A stretch of 64,000 nt of DNA from Psychrobacter immobilis (GCF_904846285.1 NZ_CAJHAD010000001.1:62001-126000), one strand, 5' to 3'; counted from the first letter of the stretch, positions 40,433 to 51,494 are shown. Made by a program: numbers and translations. The notes: generated by a model not told the origin, from the sequence alone.

Positions 40433-40784
40433 AATATTATCCTTATAGTTTGAGTGTTCATTTAATAGGCTGATTATTTTTATAAATGTAAACTTTAACA
40501 GCCTGACATAAATGTAGAAGCCTAAGAGTGTAGCAAGTCGTCTCCTGCATTGCTATGCTCGTTATATATCTTCTATGCTTTTTATTGCTTCTACACTTTA
40601 TCTGTTCATGCTTATTATAATAGCAAAGAAACCATGATAAGTTAAATTTAATTAATCGAATTCTCTAATTGATTTACCTAAACCACGGCGTCTTTATTAT
40701 TTAGTTTTGGCTATTCAGTCTATATTATACAATTCAAGCTATCGTACAAGGCTAATAAGTCATGCTAACAACCTAGCAGCCGAT
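40433..40784. other. Intergenic region upstream of dps
   Basis: 352 bp, very AT-rich. No gene and no convincing promoter or OxyR site was recognised. Confidence 0.35.
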
Positions 40785-41450
40785 TTATACTTTTGCAGGT
40801 GGTTGCAAGTTTTCAGGATTTAAGCCTTTAGCAGGAATCACTTCTAGTAAATGCTGACGTACCGTATCGATTGGAAATTTCTGCGCTTGTAAGCGTTTCG
40901 GAACGATTTGGCTGCCTTGCTGACCTTTCATCTCAAACATCATAAAGATATAGTCATCGGTTTCATCCCAGCTTTTAATCGCAGTCCATGGAATAACCGC
41001 TTGCTGAGTGCTACCGGGACGCATTTGCATGCCGCGCATCTGATTGCTATTAAACATATCAGGCTGATTGACCGGCATTGCCATCACTAGACCGTGCTTT
41101 TGCACCCCCAATTTCATCTGGCGCATTTCATCGGGCATTTCTTGGTCAGCGACTTGTTTTTCAAACTCTCTTTTGACATACCATTTAAAGCCAAGGGTAC
41201 GAACCAACAGATAAATGACCACAGACGCTAGCATGAGCCAGAAAATAATGGTCGAATAACCGGTCAAAAAAACCAGACCAGCAAGGGCTAAAATGACAGC
41301 TACTGCCATAATAATCCACTCTTTTATTTTAATGCTCGACAGGCCAAAAGAGGGGCTGGCACTGGCAAATAGCTCATACTGTGCTTGGTGAAATTCAGCC
41401 TCAGTTAAGTTTAAGGCGACAGGTTGTAGCGTGTAGGGGTACAGGGCCAT
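40785..41450 (-). CDS. YcxB-like membrane protein
   Basis: A 221-aa protein with two adjacent transmembrane helices (about residues 45-65, EWIIMAVAVILALAGLVFLTG, and 66-86, IIFWLMLASVVIYLLV). A cytoplasmic C-terminal domain follows, whose sequence (GVQKHGLVMAMPVNQ, AVIPWTAIKSWDETDDYIFMMFEM, IVPKRLQAQKFP) fits the YcxB-like domain, a PH-like fold of unknown function. The first residues (YTLQPVALNLTEAEFHQAQYELFA) look like the usual pre-helix segment. No operon partner. Confidence 0.75.
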   Translation of the reverse strand: MALYPYTLQPVALNLTEAEFHQAQYELFASASPSFGLSSIKIKEWIIMAVAVILALAGLVFLTGYSTIIFWLMLASVVIYLLVRTLGFKWYVKREFEKQVADQEMPDEMRQMKLGVQKHGLVMAMPVNQPDMFNSNQMRGMQMRPGSTQQAVIPWTAIKSWDETDDYIFMMFEMKGQQGSQIVPKRLQAQKFPIDTVRQHLLEVIPAKGLNPENLQPPAKV

Positions 41451-41948
41451 AAAGGTTTCTCAGATACTTAGATTAAAAGCGTGGGATGAAAAGCGCCAAA
41501 GCGAAGCTGCGATGCCGTGCTTGGCTGGCAGTAGAATAAAGATATGCGCTTATCTTACCGAAAACTGCTCTTAAATGAAACATATAAGCGGGTCTGTTGA
41601 CGGATAGCAGGGTTATTTCTCAGATAGCATCGTTATTTATGGGATAGTTAATCAGATGGCTTGGTTAATAAGAGAATTATGCGGCTTATATTACGGCGTC
41701 TTTACTTAGCAAAGCTGCCGTAAAAAACAGGCGAGATTTAGCTGAAATATAGCCAAAATATGGTCAAATCTGCTGGGTCTTGGTATGATAGTGACTATTA
41801 TTTATTTTTATGATTGACATAGCATCATTGCGCAGCTTTATAACGATATTATAAGGCTTTGCGCGCCATTTCGTATTTTTTCAGTATAACTTGGCTACTA
41901 TTTTCCCTTTTTATTTTTCACTCACTTTTAGCGCTACAGGCAACTATT
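41451..41948. other. Intergenic region upstream of serS
   Basis: 498 bp between divergent genes. TTACGGC/GCCGTAA can form a weak stem near 41692-41724. No gene or clear promoter was found. An in-frame extension of serS from 41859 encodes a non-conserved hydrophobic stretch and is not accepted. Confidence 0.4.
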
Positions 41949-43235
41949 ATGATTGACCCAAAACTCTTACGCGGTGATTTAACGGATTTACAACAGCAGC
42001 TGGCCACGCGTGGTTATAAGCTTGATATGGCGTTTTGGCAAAATATTGAAAACGAACGTAAATCCTTGCAAGTCAAAACTGAAGAGCTGCAATCGCGCCG
42101 TAATGCGGGTGCTAAACAAGTGGGTGCGCTCAAAAAATCCGGCGAAGATGCCAGTGAATTATTAGCAGAAATGCAAAGTGTCAGCGGTGAGATGAAAACA
42201 GCCGAAGATGAGCTGCGTACCTTGCAAGAGCGTATTAGCCAAGCGGCAATGCAAATCCCAAATATCCCAGCAGCAGATGTGCCATTTGGTACGTCAGAAG
42301 ACGATAATGTCGAAGTGCGCAAATGGGGTACGCCGCGCGCGTTTGACTTTGAGATACAAGATCATACTCATATCGGCGAAACGCTCGGTATGCTTGACTT
42401 TGAAGCGGCAGCTAAGTTGACCGGTAGCCGTTTTAATGTATTAAAAGGTCAGCTTGCGCAAATGCATCGCGCTTTGATTCAGTTTATGCTCAATACCCAT
42501 ACCATCAAATACGGCTACACTGAAACCTATGTTCCTTATATTGTGAACTCTGAGAGTTTAAAAGGTACGGGTCAATTACCGAAATTTGAAGATGATTTGT
42601 TTAAATTGACCAATCATACCAATAATGAAGGTACAGATTTTTATCTGATTCCAACCGCGGAAGTACCGATGACCAACTTGGTACGTGGTGAGCGTTTGGA
42701 TATCAAAGAGTTGCCATTAAAATTCACCGCCCATACCCCATGCTTCCGTAGTGAAGCGGGCTCACATGGGCGTGATACCCGTGGTCTGATCCGTCAGCAT
42801 CAATTTGAAAAAGTTGAGATGGTCAATATTGCTACCGCTGAGCAATCAGATGACTTGCTTGAGGCGATGACTGGACAAGCAGAATACATCTTACAGCAGC
42901 TTAATCTGCCGTACCGCGTGGTCAAATTATGTACGGGTGATATGGGCTTTGCGGCGCAAAAGACTTACGATATCGAAGTCTGGTTACCAAGCCAAGAGAC
43001 CTATCGTGAAATCTCTAGCTGCTCAAACTGTGGCGATTTCCAAGCACGCCGTATGGGTACGCGCGTTAAAGATGGTAAGCAGACCAGTTTGGCGCATACG
43101 TTAAATGGTTCAGGTTTGGCCGTTGGTCGTACCTTACTTGCGGTGATGGAAAATCATCAAAACGCTGACGGCAGTATCACGATTCCAGAAGTGTTGCGTC
43201 CATTTATGGGTGGTATTGAAACCATTAGCGCTTAA
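41949..43235 (+). CDS. serS: Seryl-tRNA synthetase
   Basis: Charges tRNA-Ser (and tRNA-Sec) with serine. The start is ATG 41949, giving the family opening [23 protein letters not shown] and 428 aa; the frame is open upstream but adds a hydrophobic segment foreign to the family. The N-terminal antiparallel coiled-coil arm spans roughly residues 30-100. The class II catalytic domain has motif 2, [24 protein letters not shown], and motif 3, [32 protein letters not shown] is also typical. A matching tRNA-Ser(UGA) is in this window at 63651. Confidence 0.97.
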   Translation: MIDPKLLRGDLTDLQQQLATRGYKLDMAFWQNIENERKSLQVKTEELQSRRNAGAKQVGALKKSGEDASELLAEMQSVSGEMKTAEDELRTLQERISQAAMQIPNIPAADVPFGTSEDDNVEVRKWGTPRAFDFEIQDHTHIGETLGMLDFEAAAKLTGSRFNVLKGQLAQMHRALIQFMLNTHTIKYGYTETYVPYIVNSESLKGTGQLPKFEDDLFKLTNHTNNEGTDFYLIPTAEVPMTNLVRGERLDIKELPLKFTAHTPCFRSEAGSHGRDTRGLIRQHQFEKVEMVNIATAEQSDDLLEAMTGQAEYILQQLNLPYRVVKLCTGDMGFAAQKTYDIEVWLPSQETYREISSCSNCGDFQARRMGTRVKDGKQTSLAHTLNGSGLAVGRTLLAVMENHQNADGSITIPEVLRPFMGGIETISA

Positions 43236-43540
43236 TAAGTCAGTTATCTATCATAATTTTCAACAATAAGCGGCGAGTTTCTATGTTGACTCGCAGTTTG
43301 TGATTAGCAATCTAACATTGTTTGTCGTTTAACAAAACTGATAGGAGTGATTGCTAAATACAAACGCTCCTGTCAGCGCATTTTTAGTTTGGCTTATGGC
43401 AAATATGTTAAGATTGTCATTTAATATGGTCGTTTAATTAAATCCCTAATTCTTAAGAGCGTTTATCGCGCTCTTATTGTACTGTTCAGTCGATTTTTTG
43501 CTTGTCATCCATACTTCTCATTTGAATATTAGGACACTCT
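43236..43540. other. Intergenic region upstream of tkt
   Basis: 305 bp. Its only clear structure is the hairpin at 43454-43476, listed separately. Confidence 0.4.
43454..43476 (+). other. Hairpin upstream of tkt
   Basis: TAAGAGCG-TTTATCG-CGCTCTTA, a perfect 8-bp stem 64 bp before the tkt start. It lacks a T run and could be a leader structure. Confidence 0.4.
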
Positions 43541-45538
43541 ATGCCAGCTCCAATTAGCGAACGTAAATTAGCCAATGCCATCCGTGTGTTGTCGTTTGAT
43601 GCGGTTCAAAAAGCCAACTCTGGACATCCGGGCGCGCCGATGGGCATGGCTGATATTGCTGAAGTTTTGTGGCGTAAGTTTTTAAAGCACAACCCAGCCG
43701 ATCCACAATGGCATAACCGTGACCGCTTTGTGTTATCAAACGGTCATGGCTCAATGCTTATTTATTCATTGCTGCATTTAACAGGTTACGATGTCAGCGT
43801 TGATGATCTAAAAGGCTTTCGTCAGTTGCATTCAAAAACGCCAGGCCATCCTGAGCTTGGCTATACCCCAGGTATTGAGACAACGACTGGTCCATTAGGT
43901 CAAGGTATTGCTAATGCCGTTGGTTTTGCTATTGCAGAGAAGACGCTTGCCGCGCAGTTTAACCGTGATGGTCATAACATCGTCGACCACCATACGTATG
44001 CATTCCTAGGCGATGGCTGCTTGATGGAAGGTATCAGCCATGAAGTTTGCTCGCTAGCTGGCACGTTAGGTCTTGGCAAGCTGGTATTCTTTTATGATGA
44101 CAATGGCATCTCAATCGATGGGAATGTCGAAGGCTGGTTTACTGATGATACGCAAGCCCGCTTTGAAGCCTATGGCTGGCAGGTGATTAAAGTTGACGGT
44201 CATGATACTGATCAGATTACGCAAGCTACTGAACAGGCGATCAAAGAAACCTCTAAGCCAAGCTTAATTATTTGTAAAACCACGATCGGTGCTGGTAGTC
44301 CAAACAAGCAAGGCTTAGCGGCTAGCCATGGTGCGCCATTGGGTGATGATGAAATTGTCTTAACCCGCGATGCGCTATCTTGGAAGCATGCACCATTTGA
44401 ATTAGATGACGAAATCTATGAAGCGTGGGATGCCAAAGCCAAAGGCGATGTACAACAAAAGAACTGGGATGCCGACTTTGAAGCGTATAAAAAGGCTTAT
44501 CCAGAATTGGCAGCTGAATTACTACGTCGTTTAAATGGCGAATTGCCTGCTGAATTTGATAGCCAAGCACAAGCGTATATCCAACAAACCCAAGCGCAGG
44601 GCGGTGATGTTGCCAGTCGTAAAGCCAGTCAAAATGCCATTAATACTTTGCAGCCATTATTGCCAGAGCTGTTAGGCGGTTCAGCAGATTTGGCTGGCTC
44701 GAATCTTACGCTATTTAAAGGCGCGAAAGGCATTGAGAAAGACGCCGATGGCAACTATATCTATTACGGCGTCCGCGAGTTTGGTATGACGGCGATTGCC
44801 AATGGTATCGCGCTGCATGGTGGTTTTATCCCTTACGTGGCCACATTCCTGATGTTTATGGAATACGCGCGCAACGCTGTCCGTATGGGCGCATTGATGA
44901 AGCAGCGCATTATCCACGTTTATACGCATGACTCAATCGGTTTGGGTGAAGATGGTCCAACGCATCAGCCAGTCGAGCAACTAACCAGTTTACGTACCAC
45001 GCCTAATCTACGTACTTGGCGTCCGTGTGATGCGACTGAATCTGCTACTGCTTGGGTAGAAGCGATTAAGTCTGAACACAATCCATCTGCATTGATTTTC
45101 AGCCGTCAAAGCTTGCCACATCAAGCACGTGATATTGAGCAAGTCGCTAATATCACTAAAGGTGGTTATGTCCTAGCGAAAGAGCAAGGCGAGCTACAAG
45201 CCATTATCATTGCAACGGGTTCAGAAGTAGGTTTAGCCATGGAAGCGTATGCAACGTTGAGCGAAAATGGTGTTGGCGTACGTGTAATATCTATGCCATG
45301 TGCAGAAATCTTTATGGAGCAAGATGCTAGCTACCGTGAAGACGTATTGCCAGCCAATATCCGCGCTCGCGTCGCTGTAGAAGCGGCACATGTAGATTAC
45401 TGGTATAAGTTCGTTGGCCTTGATGGTAAAGTCATCGGTATGACGACTTATGGCGAGTCAGCGCCAGCAGATCAGCTCTATGAAGAGTTTGGCATTACCG
45501 CTGAAGCTGTGGTTGATGCGGTAAATAGTTTGGTGTAA
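43541..45538 (+). CDS. tkt: Transketolase
   Basis: A thiamine-diphosphate enzyme that moves two-carbon units between sugars in the non-oxidative pentose phosphate pathway. The 665-aa protein carries [18 protein letters not shown], the catalytic-site [27 protein letters not shown] segment ([17 protein letters not shown]), the ThDP-binding [18 protein letters not shown]...[10 protein letters not shown], and the pyrimidine-domain segments [18 protein letters not shown] and [24 protein letters not shown]-like [14 protein letters not shown] begins the C-terminal domain. ATTAGGACACTCT precedes the ATG. A terminator follows. The usual partners gap and pgk are not adjacent. Confidence 0.97.
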   Translation: MPAPISERKLANAIRVLSFDAVQKANSGHPGAPMGMADIAEVLWRKFLKHNPADPQWHNRDRFVLSNGHGSMLIYSLLHLTGYDVSVDDLKGFRQLHSKTPGHPELGYTPGIETTTGPLGQGIANAVGFAIAEKTLAAQFNRDGHNIVDHHTYAFLGDGCLMEGISHEVCSLAGTLGLGKLVFFYDDNGISIDGNVEGWFTDDTQARFEAYGWQVIKVDGHDTDQITQATEQAIKETSKPSLIICKTTIGAGSPNKQGLAASHGAPLGDDEIVLTRDALSWKHAPFELDDEIYEAWDAKAKGDVQQKNWDADFEAYKKAYPELAAELLRRLNGELPAEFDSQAQAYIQQTQAQGGDVASRKASQNAINTLQPLLPELLGGSADLAGSNLTLFKGAKGIEKDADGNYIYYGVREFGMTAIANGIALHGGFIPYVATFLMFMEYARNAVRMGALMKQRIIHVYTHDSIGLGEDGPTHQPVEQLTSLRTTPNLRTWRPCDATESATAWVEAIKSEHNPSALIFSRQSLPHQARDIEQVANITKGGYVLAKEQGELQAIIIATGSEVGLAMEAYATLSENGVGVRVISMPCAEIFMEQDASYREDVLPANIRARVAVEAAHVDYWYKFVGLDGKVIGMTTYGESAPADQLYEEFGITAEAVVDAVNSLV

Positions 45539-46021
45539 TTAATCAAAGCTTAGACTTAGTTTTTGAGTTTATGAAAGAGCTGCTGGAGTAATCTGGCGGC
45601 TCTTTTTTTTGTGATTAATTTTTGGTTTTGAATGATTATAAATGGATTGATGATTAGTTTGGTGTTGAGGCGTGATACACAATGAATTGTTAAGCTGTAA
45701 CGTAAGGTGCGACACGCGCGCCCCAAAGTATAAACATGAAACAATAAAATGAATGTACTTATTTACGTAAAAACTCTGCGCTAAGCTAATGATGGATATA
45801 GTTTTAATTCCGAAATAGTTTATATTAATTAATTCTCGGTTTTAATCAAGCTTAATAGGGTGTTCTATATCGAGCCGTTATTAGTGTTCTATCTGGTTTG
45901 CTAATTTAAAGCGAGCTTAAGGACGTGTACCTGTTTTGTACTGGGACGTTGATTAGACATGAAGATTGACTTACCATCAAGTATCTAAATGTCTTATATA
46001 ATATGATTCAGGAGAGTTATC
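45539..46021. other. Intergenic region between tkt and the hendecad-repeat gene
   Basis: 483 bp with the tkt terminator at the left. A TATAAT at 45997-46002 lies only 20 bp before the next ATG. The minus-strand frame at 45556-45744 has no ribosome-binding site and overlaps the terminator. Confidence 0.4.
45575..45610 (+). terminator. Terminator after tkt
   Basis: AAGAGCTGC pairs with GCGGCTCTT and is followed by eight T residues. Confidence 0.8.
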
Positions 46022-46342
46022 ATGTCGAATAAATCGGTTAAAAAACAAGCGAAAGATGATACTACGTTAAGTAAAAAGGTTCAAAAAAAGCTAAGTAAGC
46101 TGAATCTGCAACGTCAGAAAGAGCAAGATAAAGTAGACAAGGTGCGTCAAAAAGAGCTAGGAAAGTTAGATAAACAGCGTCAAAAAGAACAAGACAAAGT
46201 GGATAAGAAGATTCAAGCAATGATAGACGATATCAACCAAAAGGCAATGAAAAAGCAAGAAAAAATAGATACCAAAATTCAGAAAAGAAGAAATAAAATA
46301 GACAAAGCTGGTATAGCAGAAGATCAAATATGGCAGTACTAA
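46022..46342 (+). CDS. Small Lys-rich protein built of 11-residue (hendecad) repeats
   Basis: Unrecognised, 106 aa. It has a good ribosome-binding site (CAGGAGAG). From K19 to K95 the sequence divides into seven consecutive 11-residue units with no insertions: KVQKKLSKLNL, QRQKEQDKVDK, VRQKELGKLDK, QRQKEQDKVDK, KIQAMIDDINQ, KAMKKQEKIDT, KIQKRRNKIDK. Units two to four are nearly identical. Hendecad periodicity with sparse Leu/Val/Ile among Lys, Gln, Glu and Asp predicts a long right-handed or straight helix/coiled coil, or a single alpha-helix. The product is strongly basic, with no signal peptide, Cys or Pro. The function is unknown. Confidence 0.75.
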   Translation: MSNKSVKKQAKDDTTLSKKVQKKLSKLNLQRQKEQDKVDKVRQKELGKLDKQRQKEQDKVDKKIQAMIDDINQKAMKKQEKIDTKIQKRRNKIDKAGIAEDQIWQY

Positions 46343-46466
46343 AAATTTTAAAAAATATGGTTTTAATATTTAATAGGTTTTCGATTGATTTTTCAGGTCA
46401 TAATGATTCTAAATAATGGAGCGTTTCTGTAAAAGAGCGTCTTAAAAATCTATTGTGTTATCTACC

Positions 46467-46498
46467 CAACTTAGAACTTCTAAGTTGAGTTTTTTTTG
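46467..46498 (+). terminator. Terminator after the hendecad-repeat gene
   Basis: CAACTTAGA-ACT-TCTAAGTTG: 9-bp stem with a tight loop, then GAG and eight T residues. Confidence 0.8.
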
Positions 46499-46502
46499 TC
46501 AC

Positions 46503-47108
46503 TTAATTAGCAGCAATCAGCTTACCTGATATTTCAAGCGGAATGATATTACTAATCAGTTTCGGGAAAGCCGTCACCCCGTAGCTATAGCGATCTACCA
46601 TGCCCGTGGCGCGAAACTTTAACGTCGGTTGAGAGGTTGCAGGGTCAATTTCGACATCCGATAGAGTAACTCTCACCGTCAACGGTTTGGTTTGACCTAA
46701 AACCGTAAAATCACCGGTCACATTGGCTTCTTTAGGCGTAATCATCGTGACTTTTTTTGAGACAAATGTCATCGTCGGATATTGCTGAGTATTTAGTAGC
46801 TCTTTTCGGCGCAAAAAGGCATCGCGTAAACCGCGCTCGGTATCGATACTATTGGTATGCACGGTAAAATTAATGGTCGTACTTGCCGGTTTTTTGACAT
46901 CATAATTGATGGCGCCATTTACCTTACGGAACTTACCATCGGTGGTCGCCTTGCCTAAGTATTTGACCTCAAAATCCACATTGGTTTTTGGTACATCCAG
47001 CTTCCACTTTTGTGGCATCGTGCTTGCGGCCAGCCCCATTACTGGTAAGGAGAATAATAAAGAGGTGCTTAACGTGATTTTAAGCCAAGAAGCGGCGCGT
47101 GTATTCAT
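46503..47108 (-). CDS. YceI-family periplasmic protein
   Basis: A 201-aa protein with a signal peptide (ITLSTSLLFSLPVMGLA, cleavage near residue 28) and the YceI lipocalin-like beta barrel, which can bind isoprenoid lipids. Motifs: WKLDVPKTNVDFEVKYLGKATTDGKFRKVNGAINYD, NSIDTERGLRDAFLRRKELLNTQQYPTMTFVSKKV, and GDFTVLGQTKPLTVRVTL. The protein lacks the alternative cytochrome b561 fusion. It is a single gene facing the preceding hendecad-repeat gene. Confidence 0.92.
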   Translation of the reverse strand: MNTRAASWLKITLSTSLLFSLPVMGLAASTMPQKWKLDVPKTNVDFEVKYLGKATTDGKFRKVNGAINYDVKKPASTTINFTVHTNSIDTERGLRDAFLRRKELLNTQQYPTMTFVSKKVTMITPKEANVTGDFTVLGQTKPLTVRVTLSDVEIDPATSQPTLKFRATGMVDRYSYGVTAFPKLISNIIPLEISGKLIAAN

Positions 47109-47333
47109 ACGTATGATCCAAAGGGTAGTATTAAAGTCGTCAGTATTGAAAGTACTTTTAAAGTGGTTTTAAAGTATTACTGAGCGTTATAGCTTAAATA
47201 ATAATGCGATAGCGTACTACAACTGTGCTGTTTCAATGTATTATTAAAGTTATGGGTTGTTATAAAAGTAAGCATTAGTAAGGGATTATCGCTTAAAATA
47301 AATAATGTAATTCTCTATATAGTAGAAACAATC

Positions 47334-48365
47334 ATGTCGCTAATGTCCAGCTTTAAAGGTGTTTTAGGCGAAACCGTCATTAACATTGCCATGTGGTTAA
47401 AACTTGAAAAAGATGTTTATCATCGCCTGAATAATATCACTTTGCCATTGGCAAATGGTGGCAGTACCCAAATTGATCATGTCATCGTCTCTATATATGG
47501 CATCTTTGTCATCGAAACCAAAAACTATAAAGGCTGGATATTCGGTAATGAGAAACAAAGACAGTGGACGCAGGTCATCATGGGTCGTAAGTATAAATTT
47601 CAAAATCCACTGCGGCAGAATTATCTGCATATCAAAACATTAGCAGATTTGTTAGAGCTGGATTTGAGTTATTTCCATTCGATGATTGCGTTCATTGGTG
47701 AGTGTGAGCTTAAAACTCGCGATGAGTTGCCAGAGCATGTATTGACGAGCGACATGGCATCTTACGTTAAGAAAAAACAACATGAGCTATTGAGCGAAGA
47801 TGAAGTCAGGGATATCGTTGAGCAGATTGAAAGCAATAGATTTAGTAAATCTTGGAAAACCAATAAGCAGCACAGAGCCTATTTAAAAGACAAGCATAGC
47901 CCGTCAAACAAGCAAGCTAGTGATAAGCCAGATGCTAAAGCAGTGACTAAACCAGCTAATCAGCCTACGTCTGAGCCATTAGTAAAAGAGCCTCCTAAAA
48001 AAACCATTCTTCAAAGCAGAGAAGTGCTGCGATGGTCTGGTCAAACAGAAGTGGCGCAGGCTGACATAGTGAGTACACCGTCTACCAGTATTCCGCCTAG
48101 CAATAAACAGCCTAGCCACAAGCAGTTCAGCAAAAATGATGTTTTTCTTACACCGTTTGAGATTATAGAGTCGGAGCTAAAAACACATAAAACGGTGCCC
48201 ATTGAGCCAATAGATTATGTAACTATTTTAGCTCAAGCGCCAAATTGCCCGAAGTGCAATAGCGAGATGGTTAAACGCGTTGCCAAAAAAAGTATTCGCC
48301 AAGGCCAGACCTTTTTTGGTTGTAGTCGATTTCCGAAGTGTCGCGGGGTGGTGAATGTTGATTAG
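47334..48365 (+). CDS. NERD nuclease-like domain protein with topoisomerase-type zinc ribbon
   Basis: 343 aa. Residues ~8-120 form a NERD domain with the restriction-like nuclease core: GSTQIDHVIVS (D48) and GIFVIETKNYKGWIFG (E61-x-K63), then QNPLRQNYLHIKTLADLL. A disordered middle (about 185-275), rich in Lys, Pro, Ser and Gln, follows. The C-terminus is a four-cysteine zinc ribbon like those of topoisomerase I (C305, C308, C330, C336; CPKCNSEMV and FFGCSRFPKCRG). This combination suggests DNA binding or processing, but substrate and role are unknown. It converges with dppF, with only 12 bp between the stops. Confidence 0.85.
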   Translation: MSLMSSFKGVLGETVINIAMWLKLEKDVYHRLNNITLPLANGGSTQIDHVIVSIYGIFVIETKNYKGWIFGNEKQRQWTQVIMGRKYKFQNPLRQNYLHIKTLADLLELDLSYFHSMIAFIGECELKTRDELPEHVLTSDMASYVKKKQHELLSEDEVRDIVEQIESNRFSKSWKTNKQHRAYLKDKHSPSNKQASDKPDAKAVTKPANQPTSEPLVKEPPKKTILQSREVLRWSGQTEVAQADIVSTPSTSIPPSNKQPSHKQFSKNDVFLTPFEIIESELKTHKTVPIEPIDYVTILAQAPNCPKCNSEMVKRVAKKSIRQGQTFFGCSRFPKCRGVVNVD

Positions 48366-48377
48366 CAAATAACGACT

Positions 48378-49349
48378 TTACCCGTAAATCTCTTCTAAGC
48401 GTAAACAGGCAACCAATCGACCGTCCCATTCGCGCAACTTTGGCTCTATTTCACTACATTGTGATTTGGCATAAGGACAGCGCTTGTGCAGGGCGCAGCC
48501 ACTTGGCGGATTAAGCGGACTGGGAAGCTCACCATGTAGGGTTAAATCATTTTTATGACCACTGACAGTCGGTGCGGCCGCTAATAAAGCAATGGTATAA
48601 GGATGCTTTGGCGCATTATAAATCGCTTCTTTAGACCCATGCTCAACAGCTTGACCGAGGTACATTACCATGACATCATCAGCGACATGGCGCACTACTG
48701 ACAAATTATGTGAGATAAAAACGTAAGCGGTATGATATTCATCCTGTAAATCCATAAATAGATTTAACACTTGCGCTTGAATCGACACATCTAGCGCGGA
48801 GGTCGGCTCATCAGCGACGACAATTTTAGGGTTTAACATCATTGCGCGGGCGAGGGCAATCCGTTGGCGCTGACCACCCGAAAACATATGCGGATAACGG
48901 CCAGCATGTTCAGGACGTAGACCGACATTTCTCATCATATCGTTTATTTTGTCACGCTTTTCTTCTTTAGATAGCTTGGTATGAATATCTAAAGGTTCAG
49001 TCAATTGATAGCCAATCGTATGACGCGGGTTTAGGCTGCCATAAGGGTTTTGAAATACCATCTGAATTTCGGTACGCAATTCTTTGAGCGCTTTTCGGCT
49101 GTAGCCGGTCGTTGCTTCATCGTTGATAAACAGCTCGCCGTTAGTCGGCTGCTCAATAAGCGTCAACTGGCGGGCAAGCGTTGATTTACCGCAGCCTGAC
49201 TCACCAACGACTGCAAGCGTCTTTCCCGCTTCAAGCTCAAACGAGATACCATTTAACGCTTTAACATAAGCTTTAGGCTTGCCCAATCCTTGTGAGACGG
49301 GGTAATGCTTGTGTAGGTTGTCTGCTTTTAAGACCACTTTATGACTCAT
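48378..49349 (-). CDS. dppF: Dipeptide/oligopeptide ABC transporter ATPase DppF-like
   Basis: A 323-aa ABC ATPase energising peptide import. The start is ATG 49349 ([18 protein letters not shown]). The frame is open 29 codons further upstream, but those residues are unrelated and overlap dppD. Walker [10 protein letters not shown] (49-57), [34 protein letters not shown] with the signature and Walker B, and the Cys-rich peptide-importer tail [20 protein letters not shown] are all present. The tail cysteines may ligate an iron-sulfur cluster, as shown for relatives. Its start overlaps the dppD stop by 11 bp, so the two are coupled. Last gene of a dppABCDF operon. Confidence 0.95.
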   Translation of the reverse strand: MSHKVVLKADNLHKHYPVSQGLGKPKAYVKALNGISFELEAGKTLAVVGESGCGKSTLARQLTLIEQPTNGELFINDEATTGYSRKALKELRTEIQMVFQNPYGSLNPRHTIGYQLTEPLDIHTKLSKEEKRDKINDMMRNVGLRPEHAGRYPHMFSGGQRQRIALARAMMLNPKIVVADEPTSALDVSIQAQVLNLFMDLQDEYHTAYVFISHNLSVVRHVADDVMVMYLGQAVEHGSKEAIYNAPKHPYTIALLAAAPTVSGHKNDLTLHGELPSPLNPPSGCALHKRCPYAKSQCSEIEPKLREWDGRLVACLRLEEIYG

Positions 49350-50427
49350 GCTGTGACTCCAAAGTAGCAGGGTGATGGGTAGAGGTGCGAGTAGGTAGAT
49401 TAGGCAATTCAGAGTGAATACAGCGCACTTTGCCATTAGGCGTATCTAAAATGGGCGGCGGTACTTCACAAGCCGGTTCTTTATACGGACAACGCGGAGA
49501 CAATAAGCAACCGCTTGGGCGATCATATTGGCTGGGTACGACACCCGGCAAGCTATTGAGTCTATCTTGACCGATAGCTAGCTCAGGGATGGCTTGTAGC
49601 AAAGCTTCAGTATAAGGGTGGGCAGGATGTTGAAAAATCTCCGGCACTGTACTGGTTTCGACCACTTGTCCGGCATACATAACGGCGACATCGCGTGAGT
49701 TTTGCGCGACCAAACCCAAGTCATGGGTAATTAATACCATTGCCATTTGTTTTTCACGTTGTAAGCGCCCGAGCAAATCCATAATTTGCGCTTGCACCGT
49801 GACGTCAAGCGCCGTGGTTGGCTCATCGGCGATAAGCAGTTTTGGCTCACATGCAATCGCCATCGCAATCATAACCCGCTGACTCATACCGCCCGATAAT
49901 TGATGCGGATATACTTTGAGTCGATTTTTAGCATCCGGCATCTCAACCAATTCTAGCAGCTCTAAGATACGCGCCTGTACTGCTGCACCGCGCAGTCCAA
50001 GATGCTTGCGTAGTACTTCACCCAACTGCATCTCAATGGTGAAGCTTGGATTTAGGCAAGACATGGCATTTTGAAAAATCATAGAAATGTCTTTGCCAAT
50101 GATGCCGCGCTTTTCTTTGGCTGACATACTCAGCATATCTTTATTATCAAACATCACCCGCTTGGCACGAACTGTCGCAGAGGGCGGCAATAGTCCCATG
50201 AGCGCCATCATAGTGACCGATTTACCCGAGCCTGATTCACCGACGACGGCGATGACTTCGCCTTGGGTGATTTTCAAGGACACATCATCGACGGCGCGAA
50301 AAGCACGCGCGCCTTGACCAAAAGTGACCGAAAGATTTTCAATATCTAACAACAGTGGCGCTTCTTTTATTAACGAGCCATTCATAGAAGTATTGGTAAG
50401 CGCTGTTTTATCTAAGGTATCAGTCAT
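49339..50427 (-). CDS. dppD: Dipeptide/oligopeptide ABC transporter ATPase DppD-like
   Basis: A 362-aa ABC ATPase, partner of DppF. Present are Walker [18 protein letters not shown], the Q loop [49 protein letters not shown], and a cysteine-containing tail [22 protein letters not shown]. It has a 26-residue hydrophilic N-terminal extension before [13 protein letters not shown]. The ATG lies 1 bp after the dppC stop, so translation is probably coupled. The gene is within the operon dppA-B-C-D-F on the minus strand. Confidence 0.95.
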   Translation of the reverse strand: MTDTLDKTALTNTSMNGSLIKEAPLLLDIENLSVTFGQGARAFRAVDDVSLKITQGEVIAVVGESGSGKSVTMMALMGLLPPSATVRAKRVMFDNKDMLSMSAKEKRGIIGKDISMIFQNAMSCLNPSFTIEMQLGEVLRKHLGLRGAAVQARILELLELVEMPDAKNRLKVYPHQLSGGMSQRVMIAMAIACEPKLLIADEPTTALDVTVQAQIMDLLGRLQREKQMAMVLITHDLGLVAQNSRDVAVMYAGQVVETSTVPEIFQHPAHPYTEALLQAIPELAIGQDRLNSLPGVVPSQYDRPSGCLLSPRCPYKEPACEVPPPILDTPNGKVRCIHSELPNLPTRTSTHHPATLESQHES

Positions 50428-50428
50428 C

Positions 50429-51343
50429 TTAGGTCACCTGCTTTAATTTGGGATCTAGCGCATCACGTAAGCCATCACCCGTCAGGTTAATCGACAAGGC
50501 AGCTAAGAAGATGGCGACACCCGGCCAAATAGCGAGCCAAACATTACTTTGAATATATTGCCGCGCTGTACCGAGCATTGCGCCCCATTCGGCATCTGGC
50601 GGTTGCACGCCAAAGCCTAAGAAACCAATCGCACCTGCTTCTAAAATAGCAGAGGAAAAAATCATTGTTGCTTGGACGATGAGCGGCGCCATACAATTTG
50701 GCAAAATGGTGATAAACAATAAGCGCAGCACGCCAGCCCCCATGACTTGCGAAGCAACAAAGTACTCACGTTGTAGCTCTACCATGGCGGTAGCGCGTGT
50801 CAGACGGATAAAAGGCGGCGTACAAACCAATGCAATGGTAATAATGGTGTTGGTCATAGACGGCCCTAAGATAGCCGCAATAATAATCGCCAATAGCAAG
50901 CTTGGATAGGACATCAAAATATCATTGACTAGCATCACCGCCTTGCCCCAAACCTTTGGCCAAAACGCGGCGCTAAGTCCTAACGAGACGCCAACCAACA
51001 TAGCAAGGGTCGTCGCACTTAGACCGATAAATAGGGAATAACGTGCGCCATACATCACCCGAGATAAGGTATCTCGACCGGCATCATCAGTCCCAAGCCA
51101 AAACATCGTATCGCCGCCACTTAAAAACGCGGGCGGCAATTGCTCTTGACCGGTAAATAATTCATAAGGGTCATGCGGCGCAAGGGCGGGCGCGAGTATG
51201 GCGATAATCACCATCAAGGCCAGTACTATAAAACCAAGTACCGCGCCTTTATTGCGGCAAAATGTGGATAAAAATAGCTGCCAAGATGACGGCGGTGTCG
51301 CTGCCATCAGCTTAAGATCAGAGGGAAGAACAGAAGGCTTCAT
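50429..51343 (-). CDS. dppC: Dipeptide/oligopeptide ABC transporter permease DppC-like
   Basis: A 304-aa inner-membrane permease. The start is ATG 51343 because TAGGAA is well spaced for it and too close to the ATG at 51349. It has an N-terminal OppC_N segment with one helix ([20 protein letters not shown]), then the BPD-transport domain of about five helices. The EAA loop [29 protein letters not shown] is the ATPase-coupling site. [19 protein letters not shown] is a standard DppC motif. It pairs with DppB. Confidence 0.95.
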   Translation of the reverse strand: MKPSVLPSDLKLMAATPPSSWQLFLSTFCRNKGAVLGFIVLALMVIIAILAPALAPHDPYELFTGQEQLPPAFLSGGDTMFWLGTDDAGRDTLSRVMYGARYSLFIGLSATTLAMLVGVSLGLSAAFWPKVWGKAVMLVNDILMSYPSLLLAIIIAAILGPSMTNTIITIALVCTPPFIRLTRATAMVELQREYFVASQVMGAGVLRLLFITILPNCMAPLIVQATMIFSSAILEAGAIGFLGFGVQPPDAEWGAMLGTARQYIQSNVWLAIWPGVAIFLAALSINLTGDGLRDALDPKLKQVT

Positions 51344-51494
51344 GAGCATTTCCTACAGTGGCTAGTGCTTTGCTAATATTTAAAGTTTTAGAGTTTTAGC
51401 CTTAATAAGTATTAAGCATTTGCTAAAAAATCACTCAAAACCATGCAAACAACAATAGCCACTATTTATAATATGAGTATTTATCAATGTTAAA

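Noticed and set aside
41451-41948. Leader RNA or T-box-like control of serS
   Set aside because: No specifier-like or antiterminator structure could be recognised, and T-boxes are not expected in this group.
45556-45744. 62-codon minus-strand frame after tkt
   Set aside because: It overlaps the tkt terminator and has no ribosome-binding site. The composition is unlike the neighbours.
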